64,000 nucleotides of DNA from Pseudomonas viridiflava (GCF_900580865.1 NZ_UTBZ01000099.1:197302-261301), one strand, 5' to 3'. Numbered from the stretch's first letter, positions 19,396 through 28,934 are shown. A program made the numbers and translations. The notes: a model not told the origin generated them from the sequence alone.

Positions 19396-19782
19396 TCAGA
19401 AGCGGGTCGGGCGTACCACGGCAGCGGCGCTGCGGGTCGGGTAATGGCCCAGGCTCTGCAAGGTTTCCAGACGCGCGCGGGCGCGGTAGGCGTATTCGCT
19501 GTTCGGATACGAGGCGATGATGAACTGGTAGGTCTGCGCCGCGTCGACAAACATTTTCTGTCGTTCCAGGCACTGGCCGCGCATCATCGACACTTCCGGC
19601 CACACGTACGGGCGGGCGCGGCTGGCGCGTTCGACCTTGGACAGTTCGAGCATGACCTGCTCGCAGTTGCCGCGGTCATAGGCGCTGTAGGCGTTGTTCA
19701 AATGATGGTTCATCGACCAACGGGTGCAGCCCGTGACGGCGAGGACGCTGAGGGCAAGGGCGGCAATGGGCAACAATCGCAT
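19396..19782 (-). CDS. Small TPR-type lipoprotein
   Basis: 128 residues with a lipoprotein signal: basic start MRLLPIA, hydrophobic stretch and lipobox LAVTGC, giving lipidation at Cys19. The mature part is helical with TPR-like pairs (LNNAYSAYDRGNCEQVMLEL and FVDAAQTYQFIIASYPNSEY). It is probably an envelope protein that mediates protein contacts; no specific role is evident. It is transcribed away from pykA. Confidence 0.82.
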   Translation of the reverse strand: MRLLPIAALALSVLAVTGCTRWSMNHHLNNAYSAYDRGNCEQVMLELSKVERASRARPYVWPEVSMMRGQCLERQKMFVDAAQTYQFIIASYPNSEYAYRARARLETLQSLGHYPTRSAAAVVRPTRF

Positions 19783-19954
19783 GGGGGTTCTCCTGTCTTG
19801 TGCTCTGTATCGACCCCTGGTCGGAAATCTTCAGGCGCGTTTGTCCCAAAGTTGCCGTGTTCAATAAAGAAACCATTAAGTAGTGCAAACGAACAATGAC
19901 TACACCCTTCGAGCATAGTAGCCTTCGCTAGCGCTTGAACTCAGGAGTCTTTGC

Positions 19955-21406
19955 ATGTCCGTCCGTCGTACCAAAATCGTCGCTACCCTTGGCCCGGCCA
20001 GTAACTCGCCGGAAGTTCTCGAACAGCTGATTCTGGCTGGTCTGGACGTTGCCCGTCTGAACTTCTCCCACGGCACCCCCGACGAGCACAAGGCTCGCGC
20101 GAAGCTGGTGCGTGACCTCGCTGCCAAGCACGGCCGCTTTGTCGCCCTGCTCGGTGACCTGCAAGGCCCGAAAATCCGTATCGCCAAATTCGCCAACAAG
20201 AAGATCGAGCTGAAGATCGGTGACCAGTTCACCTTCTCCACCAGCCATCCGTTGACCGAAGGCAACCAGCAAGTGGTCGGCATCGACTACCCGGATCTGG
20301 TCAAGGACTGCGGCGTGGGCGACGAGCTGCTGCTCGACGACGGCCGTGTGGTGATGCGCGTTGATACCGCCACCGCAACAGAATTGCATTGCACCGTGAC
20401 CATCGGCGGCCCGCTGTCCGACCACAAAGGCATCAACCGTCGCGGTGGCGGTCTGACCGCGCCGGCCCTGACTGAAAAAGACAAGGCCGACATCAAGCTC
20501 GCTGCGGAAATGGAAGTCGACTACCTCGCGGTGTCCTTCCCGCGTGACGCTGCCGACATGGAATACGCCCGTCAACTGCGCGACGAAGCCGGCGGTACTG
20601 CCTGGCTGGTGGCGAAGATCGAACGTGCCGAAGCCGTGGCCGACGACGAAACCCTCGACGGCCTGATCAAGGCGTCCGACGCGGTGATGGTTGCCCGTGG
20701 TGACCTCGGTGTGGAAATCGGCGACGCTGAGCTGGTAGGCATTCAGAAGAAAATCATTCTGCACGCACGCCGCCACAACAAGGCTGTGATCGTCGCGACC
20801 CAGATGATGGAGTCGATGATCCAGAACCCGATGCCGACCCGCGCCGAAGTGTCCGACGTGGCCAACGCCGTGCTCGACTACACCGACGCCGTGATGCTCT
20901 CGGCCGAATCCGCCGCTGGCCAGTACCCGCTGGAAGCTGTGCAGGCGATGGCACGCATCTGCGTCGGCGCTGAAAAGCACCCGACCGGTAAAACCTCCAG
21001 CCACCGTATCGGCAAGGAATTCACCCGCTGCGACGAAAGCATCGCGCTGGCGACCATGTACACCGCCAACCACTTCCCGGGTGTGAAAGCGATCATCGCC
21101 CTGACCGAAAGTGGCTACACCCCGCTGATCATGTCGCGTATCCGTTCCTCGGTGCCGATCTATGCGTTCTCGCCGCACCGTGAAACTCAGGCGCGCGCAG
21201 CCATGTTCCGTGGCGTGTACACCGTACCGTTTGACCCGGCTTCGCTGGAACCGCACGAAGTCAGCCAGAAAGCGATCGACGAGCTGGTCAAGCGCGGCGT
21301 TGTGGAAAAAGGCGACTGGGTCATCCTGACCAAGGGCGACAGCTACCACACCACCGGCGGCACCAACGGCATGAAGATCCTGCACGTGGGCGACCCGCAG
21401 GTCTGA
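19955..21406 (+). CDS. pykA: Pyruvate kinase
   Basis: 483 residues, the full length of type II pyruvate kinases. It converts phosphoenolpyruvate and ADP to pyruvate and ATP. The N-terminal RRTKIVATLGPAS, the catalytic LGDLQGPKIR, the metal-binding MVARGDLGVEI and the IVATQMMESMI motif are all present. The ATG at 19955 follows an AGGAG site. A strong terminator comes right after the stop. This is a conserved core gene between two parts of the Tc region. Confidence 0.98.
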   Translation: MSVRRTKIVATLGPASNSPEVLEQLILAGLDVARLNFSHGTPDEHKARAKLVRDLAAKHGRFVALLGDLQGPKIRIAKFANKKIELKIGDQFTFSTSHPLTEGNQQVVGIDYPDLVKDCGVGDELLLDDGRVVMRVDTATATELHCTVTIGGPLSDHKGINRRGGGLTAPALTEKDKADIKLAAEMEVDYLAVSFPRDAADMEYARQLRDEAGGTAWLVAKIERAEAVADDETLDGLIKASDAVMVARGDLGVEIGDAELVGIQKKIILHARRHNKAVIVATQMMESMIQNPMPTRAEVSDVANAVLDYTDAVMLSAESAAGQYPLEAVQAMARICVGAEKHPTGKTSSHRIGKEFTRCDESIALATMYTANHFPGVKAIIALTESGYTPLIMSRIRSSVPIYAFSPHRETQARAAMFRGVYTVPFDPASLEPHEVSQKAIDELVKRGVVEKGDWVILTKGDSYHTTGGTNGMKILHVGDPQV

Positions 21407-21424
21407 TTGACGCGCTGAAAAACA

Positions 21425-21457
21425 AAGCCCCGCTGTTATAACAGCGGGGCTTTTTTA
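21425..21457 (+). terminator. Intrinsic terminator after pykA
   Basis: A perfect stem AAGCCCCGCTGTTATAACAG continuing with CGGGGCTT, then TTTTTT, starts 18 bp after the pykA stop. It separates pykA from the regulated promoter of the delta-60 gene. Confidence 0.93.
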
Positions 21458-21475
21458 TGCCTATTGGATTGGTTT

Positions 21476-21495
21476 GACTGTCAGTTCTGTCAGTA
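21476..21495 (+). promoter_or_regulatory. lux-box-like repeat upstream of delta-60 gene 1
   Basis: GACTGTCAGTTCTGTCAGTA fits NNCT-N12-AGNN. The second half-site reads CTGTCAG rather than CTGACAG, so one position departs from perfect symmetry. GTTAAC occurs 20-25 nt downstream as a possible -10. The box centre is 98 bp from the ATG at 21584. Confidence 0.6.
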
Positions 21496-21583
21496 GTCCG
21501 TTGATTTTTTCCTCGTTAACGTTGATGTGCGTAACCCACTCACGAAGAACTGGACACATCGCGTGGTCAGGGAGGATGCATAA

Positions 21584-22909
21584 ATGAACTTAGAGCAGAC
21601 ACAGACAAGCATTTCACAAGGCGAACTGGATCCCGCGTTCGGCGACAACGGCAAGGTCTATTTGAAGCCGCCTGACACACAGGATCAGGCATTCGATATG
21701 CGTGGACTTTTCGTCGACGCCTTGGGCAACACTTACATCGCCGGAAGTATTCTTCGCTCGACCGGTCGTTCCGACTATTGCTGCGTAAAACTGGATGCCC
21801 AAGGTAACCTCGATAAAACCTTTGGAGCGGCTGGTTACGTCATCGGCCGTTTTGGTGATGACAATGGAGGACTAGGAAATTCGCACATTCACGAAATAGT
21901 AAAACTGGACGATGGAAAGCTGGTTCTGATTGGCATTTTCTTCGACGCCAGTTCGAATAGACTCAAGGCACTTGTCCGCGTGAACGCCGATGGCAGCCTG
22001 GATCTGAAATTTGGCCAGGAAGGTCAAGTCATCATTGATCTCAAAGACGAGAGCAAGCTCCTGCGCATGTCACACGAGCCTTCCAGGTTTGCGGCGCAAA
22101 CACACGGTGAAAGCCCCCGTTCGACTGTGTTGTCAGATGGCCGGATCCTGCTACATGAACTGGCACATTGGAGCTGGGGGAAAACGACTACGGCAGTTAT
22201 TCGACTTTCGGCGAGCGGTGTTCTGGATGACAGTTTCGGCAAGAACGGAATCGTGCACATTTCCCACCCGGATTTTGCCCACACAGAGTTGAATGATCTA
22301 TTGGTCAAACAGGACGGCACTTATGTATTGGCGGGCCACGTTTACAATGACGATCTGAACGCTGCCTCGGCCTTGCTGACTCGATTGACTGACGCGGGGC
22401 AGATCGACACCTCATTCGCCGATCATGGTTATCGATTAGTAACGTCAGAACAGAATCACCTTGATTTCTACATCGAAAAACTTGTCGCACAAACCAACCG
22501 GCGCCTTCTTGTCGTAGGGCAGACTCATCGCGGGGACGTGGCGGGTTTGCTGATCAGCCGGGAAGCGGACGGCAGCAAAAATATCCAGTTCAACCGCGGC
22601 GAACCGTTGCAGACCAAACTGGACCGATACCAAACCACCTGGCATAGCGCGTCGATCATGCGCGATGGAAAGATTCTGGTTTTCGGGCTGATCGGTACAT
22701 CCGATACACCCAGCTGTGTTGTCGCACGATTTATCGATGACGGTACTCTCGACACATCATTCGCGAACGGCAAGGGCTGGCAGATGTTCGCCATTGGCGA
22801 AGGATTCCGAGTGGGTGCCAGTTTCACCGAGGACAAAGTGACGTTTCTCGGCCACGTCATTGTTGCAGGAAGGCGTGAGTATTGCGTTGCCCGTGGACTG
22901 ATCGGGTGA
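21584..22909 (+). CDS. Delta-60 repeat beta-propeller protein (one module)
   Basis: 441 residues from the ATG at 21584, with GGAGG about 10 nt upstream. It is built of delta-60 repeats (TIGR02608 type): recurring units such as GELDPAFGDNGKVYLKP, GNLDKTFGAAGYVIGRF and DDSFGKNGIVHISHPDF, each followed by an LxDGKxLxxG strand pair. Such repeats fold as beta-propeller blades. There is no signal peptide or membrane segment. It is homologous to each half of the next gene. Shared regulatory boxes suggest co-expression with the Tc toxin genes. The molecular function is unknown. Confidence 0.85.
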   Translation: MNLEQTQTSISQGELDPAFGDNGKVYLKPPDTQDQAFDMRGLFVDALGNTYIAGSILRSTGRSDYCCVKLDAQGNLDKTFGAAGYVIGRFGDDNGGLGNSHIHEIVKLDDGKLVLIGIFFDASSNRLKALVRVNADGSLDLKFGQEGQVIIDLKDESKLLRMSHEPSRFAAQTHGESPRSTVLSDGRILLHELAHWSWGKTTTAVIRLSASGVLDDSFGKNGIVHISHPDFAHTELNDLLVKQDGTYVLAGHVYNDDLNAASALLTRLTDAGQIDTSFADHGYRLVTSEQNHLDFYIEKLVAQTNRRLLVVGQTHRGDVAGLLISREADGSKNIQFNRGEPLQTKLDRYQTTWHSASIMRDGKILVFGLIGTSDTPSCVVARFIDDGTLDTSFANGKGWQMFAIGEGFRVGASFTEDKVTFLGHVIVAGRREYCVARGLIG

Positions 22910-22941
22910 CAGCAACCCCATGACTGATCGCTAAAAAACCG

Positions 22942-22973
22942 AAGCCCCGACACGTGAGTACCGGGGCTTTTTT
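22942..22973 (+). terminator. Intrinsic terminator after delta-60 gene 1
   Basis: AGCCCCG and CGGGGCT arms around a 12-nt loop are followed by TTTTTTG, about 35 bp past the stop at 22909. It indicates that the two delta-60 genes are separate transcription units. Confidence 0.9.
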
Positions 22974-23004
22974 GTTTTCTGTGCACAATGCCGACACTGA
23001 CGTC

Positions 23005-23024
23005 TACTGTCAGACCTGACAGTA
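23005..23024 (+). promoter_or_regulatory. lux-box-like palindrome upstream of delta-60 gene 2
   Basis: TACTGTCAGACCTGACAGTA, extended to 22 bp by flanking C/G (23004-23025), is palindromic with a single central mismatch. GCTAAT lies 22-27 nt beyond the box as a candidate -10. The centre is 69 bp from the ATG at 23084. Confidence 0.7.
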
Positions 23025-23083
23025 GACCGGGGATGTTGTTCGGTAGCTAATCGAGTCGTAACCATCCACTCAAGGAGAGCGGC

Positions 23084-25765
23084 ATGAACGATTCGATACG
23101 GTTAACCCAAGACGACGATGGGCGAGATAAAACCTTTGCAGACGACGGTGTTTTTTCACTGGATTGCCCCACTCTCGGACGCGAATCCATGCTGTATGGC
23201 GTCACGACTCAATACGTCGCTAACGCCGAGCGGATTTATTTCACGGGGCAGGCACGCTCGGGCGTCACCGACAGACGCTACCTGCTGGGCTGCCTTAAAC
23301 CGGATGGCACGCTTGATCCTGACTTTGGCGACAACGGTATCGCCAGTGACTTTTTTATTAATCGAGCGGAGTCCGTGGGTACATCGCTCACGTTGCTCAG
23401 TGACGGGAAAATCCTGCTGATCGGGCGCGTGCGTGGGAATTCTGTTCCGGCACTGGCCAGATTCACTTCCAAAGGCACGCTCGATCCTGAGTTCGGTTCC
23501 CAAGGTTACGCAATTCTCGATCTGCCAGCTCCCGGTACTGTTCAAGTCTTGGCTGACAAAACAGCCGAGGATGTAAATCAGGACAGGGCGACAAGTGTCA
23601 CACCGCTGGCCGACGGAAAAATCCTCGTCGTTCATACCTACGTCGTCACTCATCTGGCTGACACCCGTGCCTACGTGTTTCTGCTCAACAGCGATGGTTC
23701 GTACGACGAGCATTTCAACGGCACAGGCTTTGTCCAGGTCATTTATCCCGGCGCAGATCCCGCTGAGGTGAAACTGCGCAGCGGTTTTGTCGATCAGGAC
23801 GGCACATTCGTCGTGGCGGGCGGCCTGCAATCAGACGCGGAAAACAAGGTGCCATTCATGGCGCGCTATGCGCGCGACGGCAAACTCGTTCCAGGTTTTG
23901 GCACGGGTGGGTTCTTCGCCCCACAACACACCCTGTTCAAGTCCGCGGAATTCAAAAAGGTCATTGGCCAGCCGAACAACCGGCTACTGGGGATCGGTTC
24001 AACCGACGATGGGCGCGGCCTTTTGATCAGTCTCGAAGCGGATGGCAAATACAACATTCAGTTCAATGGCGCAAAACCGTTGCTCACCCGGCTGGACGAC
24101 AGCATCACTTACTGGACAGCAGGCGCAATGCAACCTGATGGAAAAATCGTTCTGTGCGGCGACATCAGGCCTGCGGGCGAGTCATCGCCCGGCGTAGTGG
24201 CACGTCTACTGGACAACGGCTCTCTGGACGCGACATTCCACGGCCGCGGCTGGACAAGCACTGCGGTCAACGGTTTGACCACTTTCAGTGCGCTGGCTCT
24301 CCAGCAAGACGGAAAAATCCTTGTGACCGGCAGGCGCTACGGCGACGAAAATCAAGGCCTGATCCTGCGTTACCACGCCGGCAGCATGATTACGCCGGCA
24401 ACGACGTCGAACAACGAAGGACAGCCTGCCCCCGCTTTCGGCACAAACGGCCAGGCAAGCGGCCTGCCAACGACGAATATTCAATCCTTGAGCAGCGCAG
24501 GCAAGCCTGACCTGGAGTTTGGCATCAACGGGACGGCGATGATCAATGTTCCCGACATGCCGTTGGCGCGGGTCTCCGGCGTTGGTATCGGCCCGGACAA
24601 GAAAATTTACTGCGCGGGCAACGGTGAAGATGTGACCGATCCGAACCCCAAATACTTCCTCGGTCGGTTCAACCATGACGGCAGCGTCGATCGCGGTTTT
24701 GCAACATCCGGTTTTGCACAAGACGTTTATCCGGATTTCAGCATGTCGCAGATCAAGTCCTTCACTTTCCAGCCTGACGGCAAGACCGTCATATTCGCTG
24801 TTGTCTATAACCATCGCGGTCAATTGGTGCCGGCCTTTTCCCGGTACGACACTCAGGGGCGACTGGATCCGTCGTTTGGCACCAATGGACAAACCGTACT
24901 GGATATCGAACTGTCACCACCCGGCATAACGGCATCCCGCGAAACCTCTCGAAAAATCGATGCCAACCCCGCCCATCCACACGGTGTGGAAATATTGCCG
25001 GATGGAAAAATCCTCACATCCCACAACTATTTTTTCGACTTACAGCAGTCGCATGGCCTCATCATCCGACTGGATAAAAATGGCACTCTGGATCTGAGCT
25101 TCAACCAGATCGGTTACATCCCGGTGATCCATCCCGATTACCAACTCAATGCCACGGTGCTGAGGAATGTGACCGTGCAAGCGGATGGCAAGTATCTGGG
25201 TTGCGGCAATGTGTACGACGATTCCGGCAAACCCAGCCCGGCCATGTTCGTACGCTACGACTCCTCCGGTGTGCTGGACGAGCACTTTGGCAACAACGGA
25301 TTTGTCACTGTTGCCGATGAAAATCACGCCCATCTGATTCAGGCCACGGTGCTGCAACCTAATCAACGCATCCTCGGATTCGGCGATACGCTCGGCAACA
25401 AAGCCGTAATGATCAGCCGTGAACCCGATGGCAGCCCCAACATTCAGTTCAATAAGGGCATACCTTTCTACAGCGAACTGGAGTCCGGTTCGATTACGTC
25501 CTGGACAAGCGCAGCCATCCAGAAAAACGGCAGAATTGTGGTTGCCGGGGGAATTGGGCTAGAGGGACAGGCTGACATTGTCGTCGCGCGGTTTATCGAC
25601 GCAGCCCTTGATGAGGGCTTCAACGATGGGCAAGGCTGGCTACGCACGCGTCTGGAGAACGGTGTGCAACTGGCGACCGGTCTGACACTGCAGGAAGATG
25701 GCCGGATTTTGATCTGCGCCACCCTGCCCGGCAAAAAAAACGCGTTGCTGCGCTACCACGGCTGA
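23084..25765 (+). CDS. Delta-60 repeat beta-propeller protein (two modules)
   Basis: 893 residues from the ATG at 23084 after a GGAGAG site. It consists of two tandem copies (about residues 1-450 and 465-893) of the architecture of the preceding protein. Delta-60 units include GTLDPDFGDNGIASDFF and GRLDPSFGTNGQTVLDI. All three modules share ordered landmarks, such as an NIQFN segment followed by a tryptophan (YWTAGAMQPDGKI, SWTSAAIQKNGRI, TWHSASIMRDGKI), and both modules here end in LLRYH or LRYHAG. No signal peptide, anchor or enzyme motif is visible. Inference: a secreted or co-released binding protein of the Tc regulon; this rests on the regulatory box and location. Confidence 0.85.
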   Translation: MNDSIRLTQDDDGRDKTFADDGVFSLDCPTLGRESMLYGVTTQYVANAERIYFTGQARSGVTDRRYLLGCLKPDGTLDPDFGDNGIASDFFINRAESVGTSLTLLSDGKILLIGRVRGNSVPALARFTSKGTLDPEFGSQGYAILDLPAPGTVQVLADKTAEDVNQDRATSVTPLADGKILVVHTYVVTHLADTRAYVFLLNSDGSYDEHFNGTGFVQVIYPGADPAEVKLRSGFVDQDGTFVVAGGLQSDAENKVPFMARYARDGKLVPGFGTGGFFAPQHTLFKSAEFKKVIGQPNNRLLGIGSTDDGRGLLISLEADGKYNIQFNGAKPLLTRLDDSITYWTAGAMQPDGKIVLCGDIRPAGESSPGVVARLLDNGSLDATFHGRGWTSTAVNGLTTFSALALQQDGKILVTGRRYGDENQGLILRYHAGSMITPATTSNNEGQPAPAFGTNGQASGLPTTNIQSLSSAGKPDLEFGINGTAMINVPDMPLARVSGVGIGPDKKIYCAGNGEDVTDPNPKYFLGRFNHDGSVDRGFATSGFAQDVYPDFSMSQIKSFTFQPDGKTVIFAVVYNHRGQLVPAFSRYDTQGRLDPSFGTNGQTVLDIELSPPGITASRETSRKIDANPAHPHGVEILPDGKILTSHNYFFDLQQSHGLIIRLDKNGTLDLSFNQIGYIPVIHPDYQLNATVLRNVTVQADGKYLGCGNVYDDSGKPSPAMFVRYDSSGVLDEHFGNNGFVTVADENHAHLIQATVLQPNQRILGFGDTLGNKAVMISREPDGSPNIQFNKGIPFYSELESGSITSWTSAAIQKNGRIVVAGGIGLEGQADIVVARFIDAALDEGFNDGQGWLRTRLENGVQLATGLTLQEDGRILICATLPGKKNALLRYHG

Positions 25766-25789
25766 GTTTCGACAAGCGTCTCAAGTGCT

Positions 25790-25823
25790 ACACCCTGCCG
25801 TGTAAATGGCAGGGTGTTTTGTA
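25790..25823 (+). terminator. Intrinsic terminator after delta-60 gene 2
   Basis: The stem ACACCCTGCC/GGCAGGGTGT with an 8-nt loop is followed by TTTTG, 25 bp after the stop at 25765. Confidence 0.85.
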
Positions 25824-25856
25824 TTGGGCCTGGCCAGTTTGTTGGCTGACCCGGCC

Positions 25857-25955
25857 CCTTCGCGAGCAGGCTCGCTCCCACATCTGGACTGAGATGGACG
25901 CAGTATTTTGTGTTCGCCACTGCCCCTTGTGGGAGCGAGCCTGCTCGCGCAGAGG
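25857..25955. repeat. REP pair
   Basis: Two inverted copies of the core (CGCGAGCAGGCTCGCTCCCA and GTGGGAGCGAGCCTGCTCGC) lie between convergent genes, about 40 bp apart. This is the common Pseudomonas REP doublet and may also act as a bidirectional transcription stop. Confidence 0.9.
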
Positions 25956-25975
25956 CCAGTGCCGTCGGCGAAATT

Positions 25976-26725
25976 TCAGTGGCGTTTGATAAACCCGGTC
26001 AACGCCGCCAGCGCTTCCGGCGAACGCAGCCTTTGGGTAAACAACGCGCCCTCCTCCTCGATCACTTGGCGGATCAACTCGCGATCCGGCGCCCTCATCA
26101 ATTGCTTGCTGATACGCACCGCGTCAGCCGGCAGTTCGTCGAAGCGCAACGCCACTTCCCGCGCCTTGTTCAACGCCGCAGCACCACTGTCCAACGCCTC
26201 GGTGGCGATGCCCCACGCTGCCGCTTGTTCACCGGTAAAACCGTCGCCGAGCAACAACAGCTCCGCGGCTTTGGCGTGCCCCAGCAGACGCGGCAGAATC
26301 AGGCTGGAGCCGAACTCCGGGCACAAGCCGAGATTGACGAACGGCATGCGCAACCGCGCATCGCGGCTGACGTAGACCAGATCGCAATGCAGCAACAACG
26401 TGGTGCCGATGCCCACCGCCGCGCCGGCCACAGCGGCGATCACCGGTTTGCGACACTCAAGCAGGTTGAGCATGAAGTGAAACACCGGGCTGTCGAGATC
26501 GCTCGGCGGTTGCTGGATGAAGTCAGCGATGTCGTTGCCAGCGGTAAAGCACTCGGCACTGCCGGTGATCAGCACGGCGTTGATTTCAGGGTCGCCATCG
26601 GCCTGCTTCAGCGCCTCGGCGAGGCGGCTGTACATAGCGCGGGTCAGGGCGTTTTTCTTGTCCGGGCGGTTGAGGCGCAGGGTCAGTAAGCCGCGTTCGC
26701 GTTGCAGCAGGATGGCATCAGTCAT
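25976..26725 (-). CDS. Enoyl-CoA hydratase/isomerase family protein
   Basis: 249 residues, the usual length of the crotonase family. The oxyanion-hole regions are visible: AECFTAGNDIADF and AAVAGAAVGIGTTLLLHCDL. An Asn-Asp pair lies where many crotonases have the first CoA-ester loop. The position of the usual second catalytic glutamate carries NLGLCPEFGSSL, which keeps a Glu before the glycine-rich turn. Substrate is not predictable; a fatty-acid or branched-chain CoA ester is likely. It follows the reductase gene on the same strand, 28 bp away, so it may be its operon partner. Confidence 0.9.
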   Translation of the reverse strand: MTDAILLQRERGLLTLRLNRPDKKNALTRAMYSRLAEALKQADGDPEINAVLITGSAECFTAGNDIADFIQQPPSDLDSPVFHFMLNLLECRKPVIAAVAGAAVGIGTTLLLHCDLVYVSRDARLRMPFVNLGLCPEFGSSLILPRLLGHAKAAELLLLGDGFTGEQAAAWGIATEALDSGAAALNKAREVALRFDELPADAVRISKQLMRAPDRELIRQVIEEEGALFTQRLRSPEALAALTGFIKRH

Positions 26726-26753
26726 GGCGTGTCTCGCGTCTGAAATTCAGCGC

Positions 26754-27689
26754 TCAACCACGGCTCAAAAAAACGTCGGCCAACAGTTGATTGCGCGGCA
26801 AGCCGGCCAGGTACAGACGTCGGGCGAAGGCGTCGACACTGGCCGCCGAGCCGCAGACTAAGGCCAGGGTTTGCCGGGAAACAAGGCGCAGTTGCGCCAA
26901 AGCGGCGGCTGACTCGGCCGCCGTCCACAGCTCGACGCTGAGGTTTTCCCGCTGTGCGGCCAGCGCGGCCAAGGGTTTGGCCAAATAATGCTGCTCGGCA
27001 TCATGGGCCACGTGAATGACGCGGATCGCGCCTTGGTGATCCTGGCGCAAGGCTTCACGCAGCACGCCGAACAGCGGGCCCAGACCGGTGCCGGCGGCCA
27101 GCAGCCACAGCGGCCGGCTGTGCCAGTCCGGGTCGTAATGCAAGGCGCCGCCACGCAGTTCGCCGAGGCGGATCGGATCGCCGATCTGCAATTTTCGCGC
27201 GGCATCACTGAATTCACCGGGCTGGCGGCAATCGAGGTGGAATTCGAGAAAACGGTCTTCTTGCGGCAGGCTCGCCAGCGAATACGGCCGCGCAATGTGC
27301 TCGATCCACAACACCAAATGTTGCCCGGCGCTGTAGCGCAACGGCCGTTGCGGAGTCAGGCGCAAACGCAGGACGCTGTCGCTGAGCCAGTCCAGCGCTT
27401 CGACCACTGCCGGGCGACCGTCGGTGATCGGGTCGAACGTATGCACCTGCAAGTCTTCAACCACCTGACACTGACACGCCAGGCGCCAGCCCTCCTGACG
27501 CTGCTCAGCGCTCAAGGCGTCGGGTCGATTGTCGGCGGGCAGGCCCTGCACGCATTGCACCAGACACGCATGGCAACTGCCGGCGCGGCAGCTGTAAGGC
27601 ACCGCGACGCCATTCTGATTGAGGGCATCGAGCAGGTTGCTGCCCGTGGCCACTGACCAGTGTCGTTCACCGACGCGAAGTTCAGGCAT
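26754..27689 (-). CDS. Ferredoxin-type FAD/NAD(P) reductase
   Basis: 311 residues from the ATG at 27689, which overlaps the end of the upstream cyclase gene by 8 bp (ATGCCTGA). The N-terminal plant-type [2Fe-2S] domain has Cys-x4-Cys-x2-Cys (CRAGSCHAC) and a fourth Cys in the LACQCQ segment (residues about 33-75). The FAD-binding segment RPYSLAS (about 125) and NAD(P)-binding AAGTGLGPLFGVLRE (about 205) follow. This is the CDP-6-deoxyglucose reductase/oxygenase-reductase fold, moving electrons from NAD(P)H to an unknown acceptor. Confidence 0.9.
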   Translation of the reverse strand: MPELRVGERHWSVATGSNLLDALNQNGVAVPYSCRAGSCHACLVQCVQGLPADNRPDALSAEQRQEGWRLACQCQVVEDLQVHTFDPITDGRPAVVEALDWLSDSVLRLRLTPQRPLRYSAGQHLVLWIEHIARPYSLASLPQEDRFLEFHLDCRQPGEFSDAARKLQIGDPIRLGELRGGALHYDPDWHSRPLWLLAAGTGLGPLFGVLREALRQDHQGAIRVIHVAHDAEQHYLAKPLAALAAQRENLSVELWTAAESAAALAQLRLVSRQTLALVCGSAASVDAFARRLYLAGLPRNQLLADVFLSRG

Positions 27690-28800
27690 CGACGTTCTCC
27701 CACGCGGCCGCACAACGATTGCGCCCGTCACGCTTGGCCCGATACAAGGCCTGATCGGCGCGCTGCAAGGCGTCGTCCAGATCATCGCCCAATGCCAACA
27801 GCGTCATGCCGGCCGACAGGCTGAGGTTGCGCACATTCAGGCCGACCAGTTCAACGTCGGTGAAAGCAATACGCAGACGCTCGCAGCACGCGGTCAACCT
27901 TTCGGCATCACAATCGGGCAACAACACAACGAATTCCTCACCACCATAACGCGCCAGCACATCGCCGTCGCGCAGGCATGCTTGAGCAACGCCGGCGAAG
28001 GCCTGCAACACCTGATCGCCCGCCGCGTGACCGTGCAGGTCGTTGATGCGTTTGAAGTGGTCGAGGTCGATCAACGCCAGGCCGTGCACGACATCGTCGT
28101 CCATCGCATTCAGCTCTCGCGAGGCCAGACGCAGAAAATGCCGACGATTGAACAGCCCGGTCAATTCGTCGGTGGCGACCAGATCTTCCAGCTGACGCAT
28201 CATCCCGCGCAGGGTGTCCTGATGCGCCTGCAAGGCAAATCGTCTTTGCCGCTGGCGTTGTCGCGACACCTGGACGAAACGCGCATAGAGCACCAGCCAC
28301 GCCAGCACCATCGCCAGAATGCACACCTGCAAAGCCGCGAGCGCCGGCTCGCGCAAACGGAAGTGGTAACCGTCCCACAGCGTGATGGCACAGAAGCTGA
28401 AGAACACCAGCAGCGCGCAACGAACAAACGCCCGTCGACTGAGATGGAACAGGCCGAACAGCAGGATCAGCACATAAAACACCAGAAAGGCGCCGCGGGC
28501 CTCATCCAGATGGGCGATCAGCCAGGTCTGCCAGCCGAGGCCGAGCAGCACTTGTGCTTCGGTCAGGCTGGGATCGGCAAAACGCAGGTTGCGCCCGCTC
28601 CAGAACAGCGCGAACAGCGCCGATTGGCTGATCACCACCAGCGCACTGCCGACGGCTACAGAAGTCAGGGACTGCTCGTAATGACCCGTGAAAAACGCCA
28701 GCCACAGCAGCAGCAAAGCCAATCCGTAGGTGGCCGCAGCAAGGGCAAAGCGTTTGAGCAAAAGACGTTGAATGGCGTTATGGGTCAATCGTTGACTCAC
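27682..28800 (-). CDS. Membrane diguanylate cyclase (GGDEF)
   Basis: 372 residues from the GTG at 28800. Six hydrophobic segments (about residues 18-175) precede a basic linker and a GGDEF domain. The active-site signature is GGEEF, and it is preceded by RDGD at the inhibitory I-site (RxxD) spacing, so the enzyme is predicted to make c-di-GMP and to be product-inhibited. The neighbour order pykA, crotonase, reductase, cyclase, class I fumarase matches what I recall of the P. aeruginosa region with sadC. This protein is shorter than SadC as I remember it, so orthology is only probable. The start lacks a good ribosome site. Confidence 0.92.
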   Translation of the reverse strand: MSQRLTHNAIQRLLLKRFALAAATYGLALLLLWLAFFTGHYEQSLTSVAVGSALVVISQSALFALFWSGRNLRFADPSLTEAQVLLGLGWQTWLIAHLDEARGAFLVFYVLILLFGLFHLSRRAFVRCALLVFFSFCAITLWDGYHFRLREPALAALQVCILAMVLAWLVLYARFVQVSRQRQRQRRFALQAHQDTLRGMMRQLEDLVATDELTGLFNRRHFLRLASRELNAMDDDVVHGLALIDLDHFKRINDLHGHAAGDQVLQAFAGVAQACLRDGDVLARYGGEEFVVLLPDCDAERLTACCERLRIAFTDVELVGLNVRNLSLSAGMTLLALGDDLDDALQRADQALYRAKRDGRNRCAAAWENVDA

Positions 28801-28934
28801 CGTGCGATAGGAGGCTGACCGAGTGTCCTACTCTACAGACCGGCTGCCACTTTAGAGGCGTAGTCGATAAATGACCACCGATTTTCGGGCTCGAAATTTG
28901 ACGTCAAAAGTGTGGCCTGCGTATACCGCCAAAA

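Noticed and set aside
19380..19400. ATGACA-AC-TGTCAT palindrome
   Set aside because: The half-sites are in the opposite (everted) order to the lux-box-like motif and no gene starts nearby.
19928..21385. Long minus-strand frame opposite pykA
   Set aside because: The plus strand encodes an unmistakable pyruvate kinase; the antisense frame is low-complexity and His/Val/Gly-rich.
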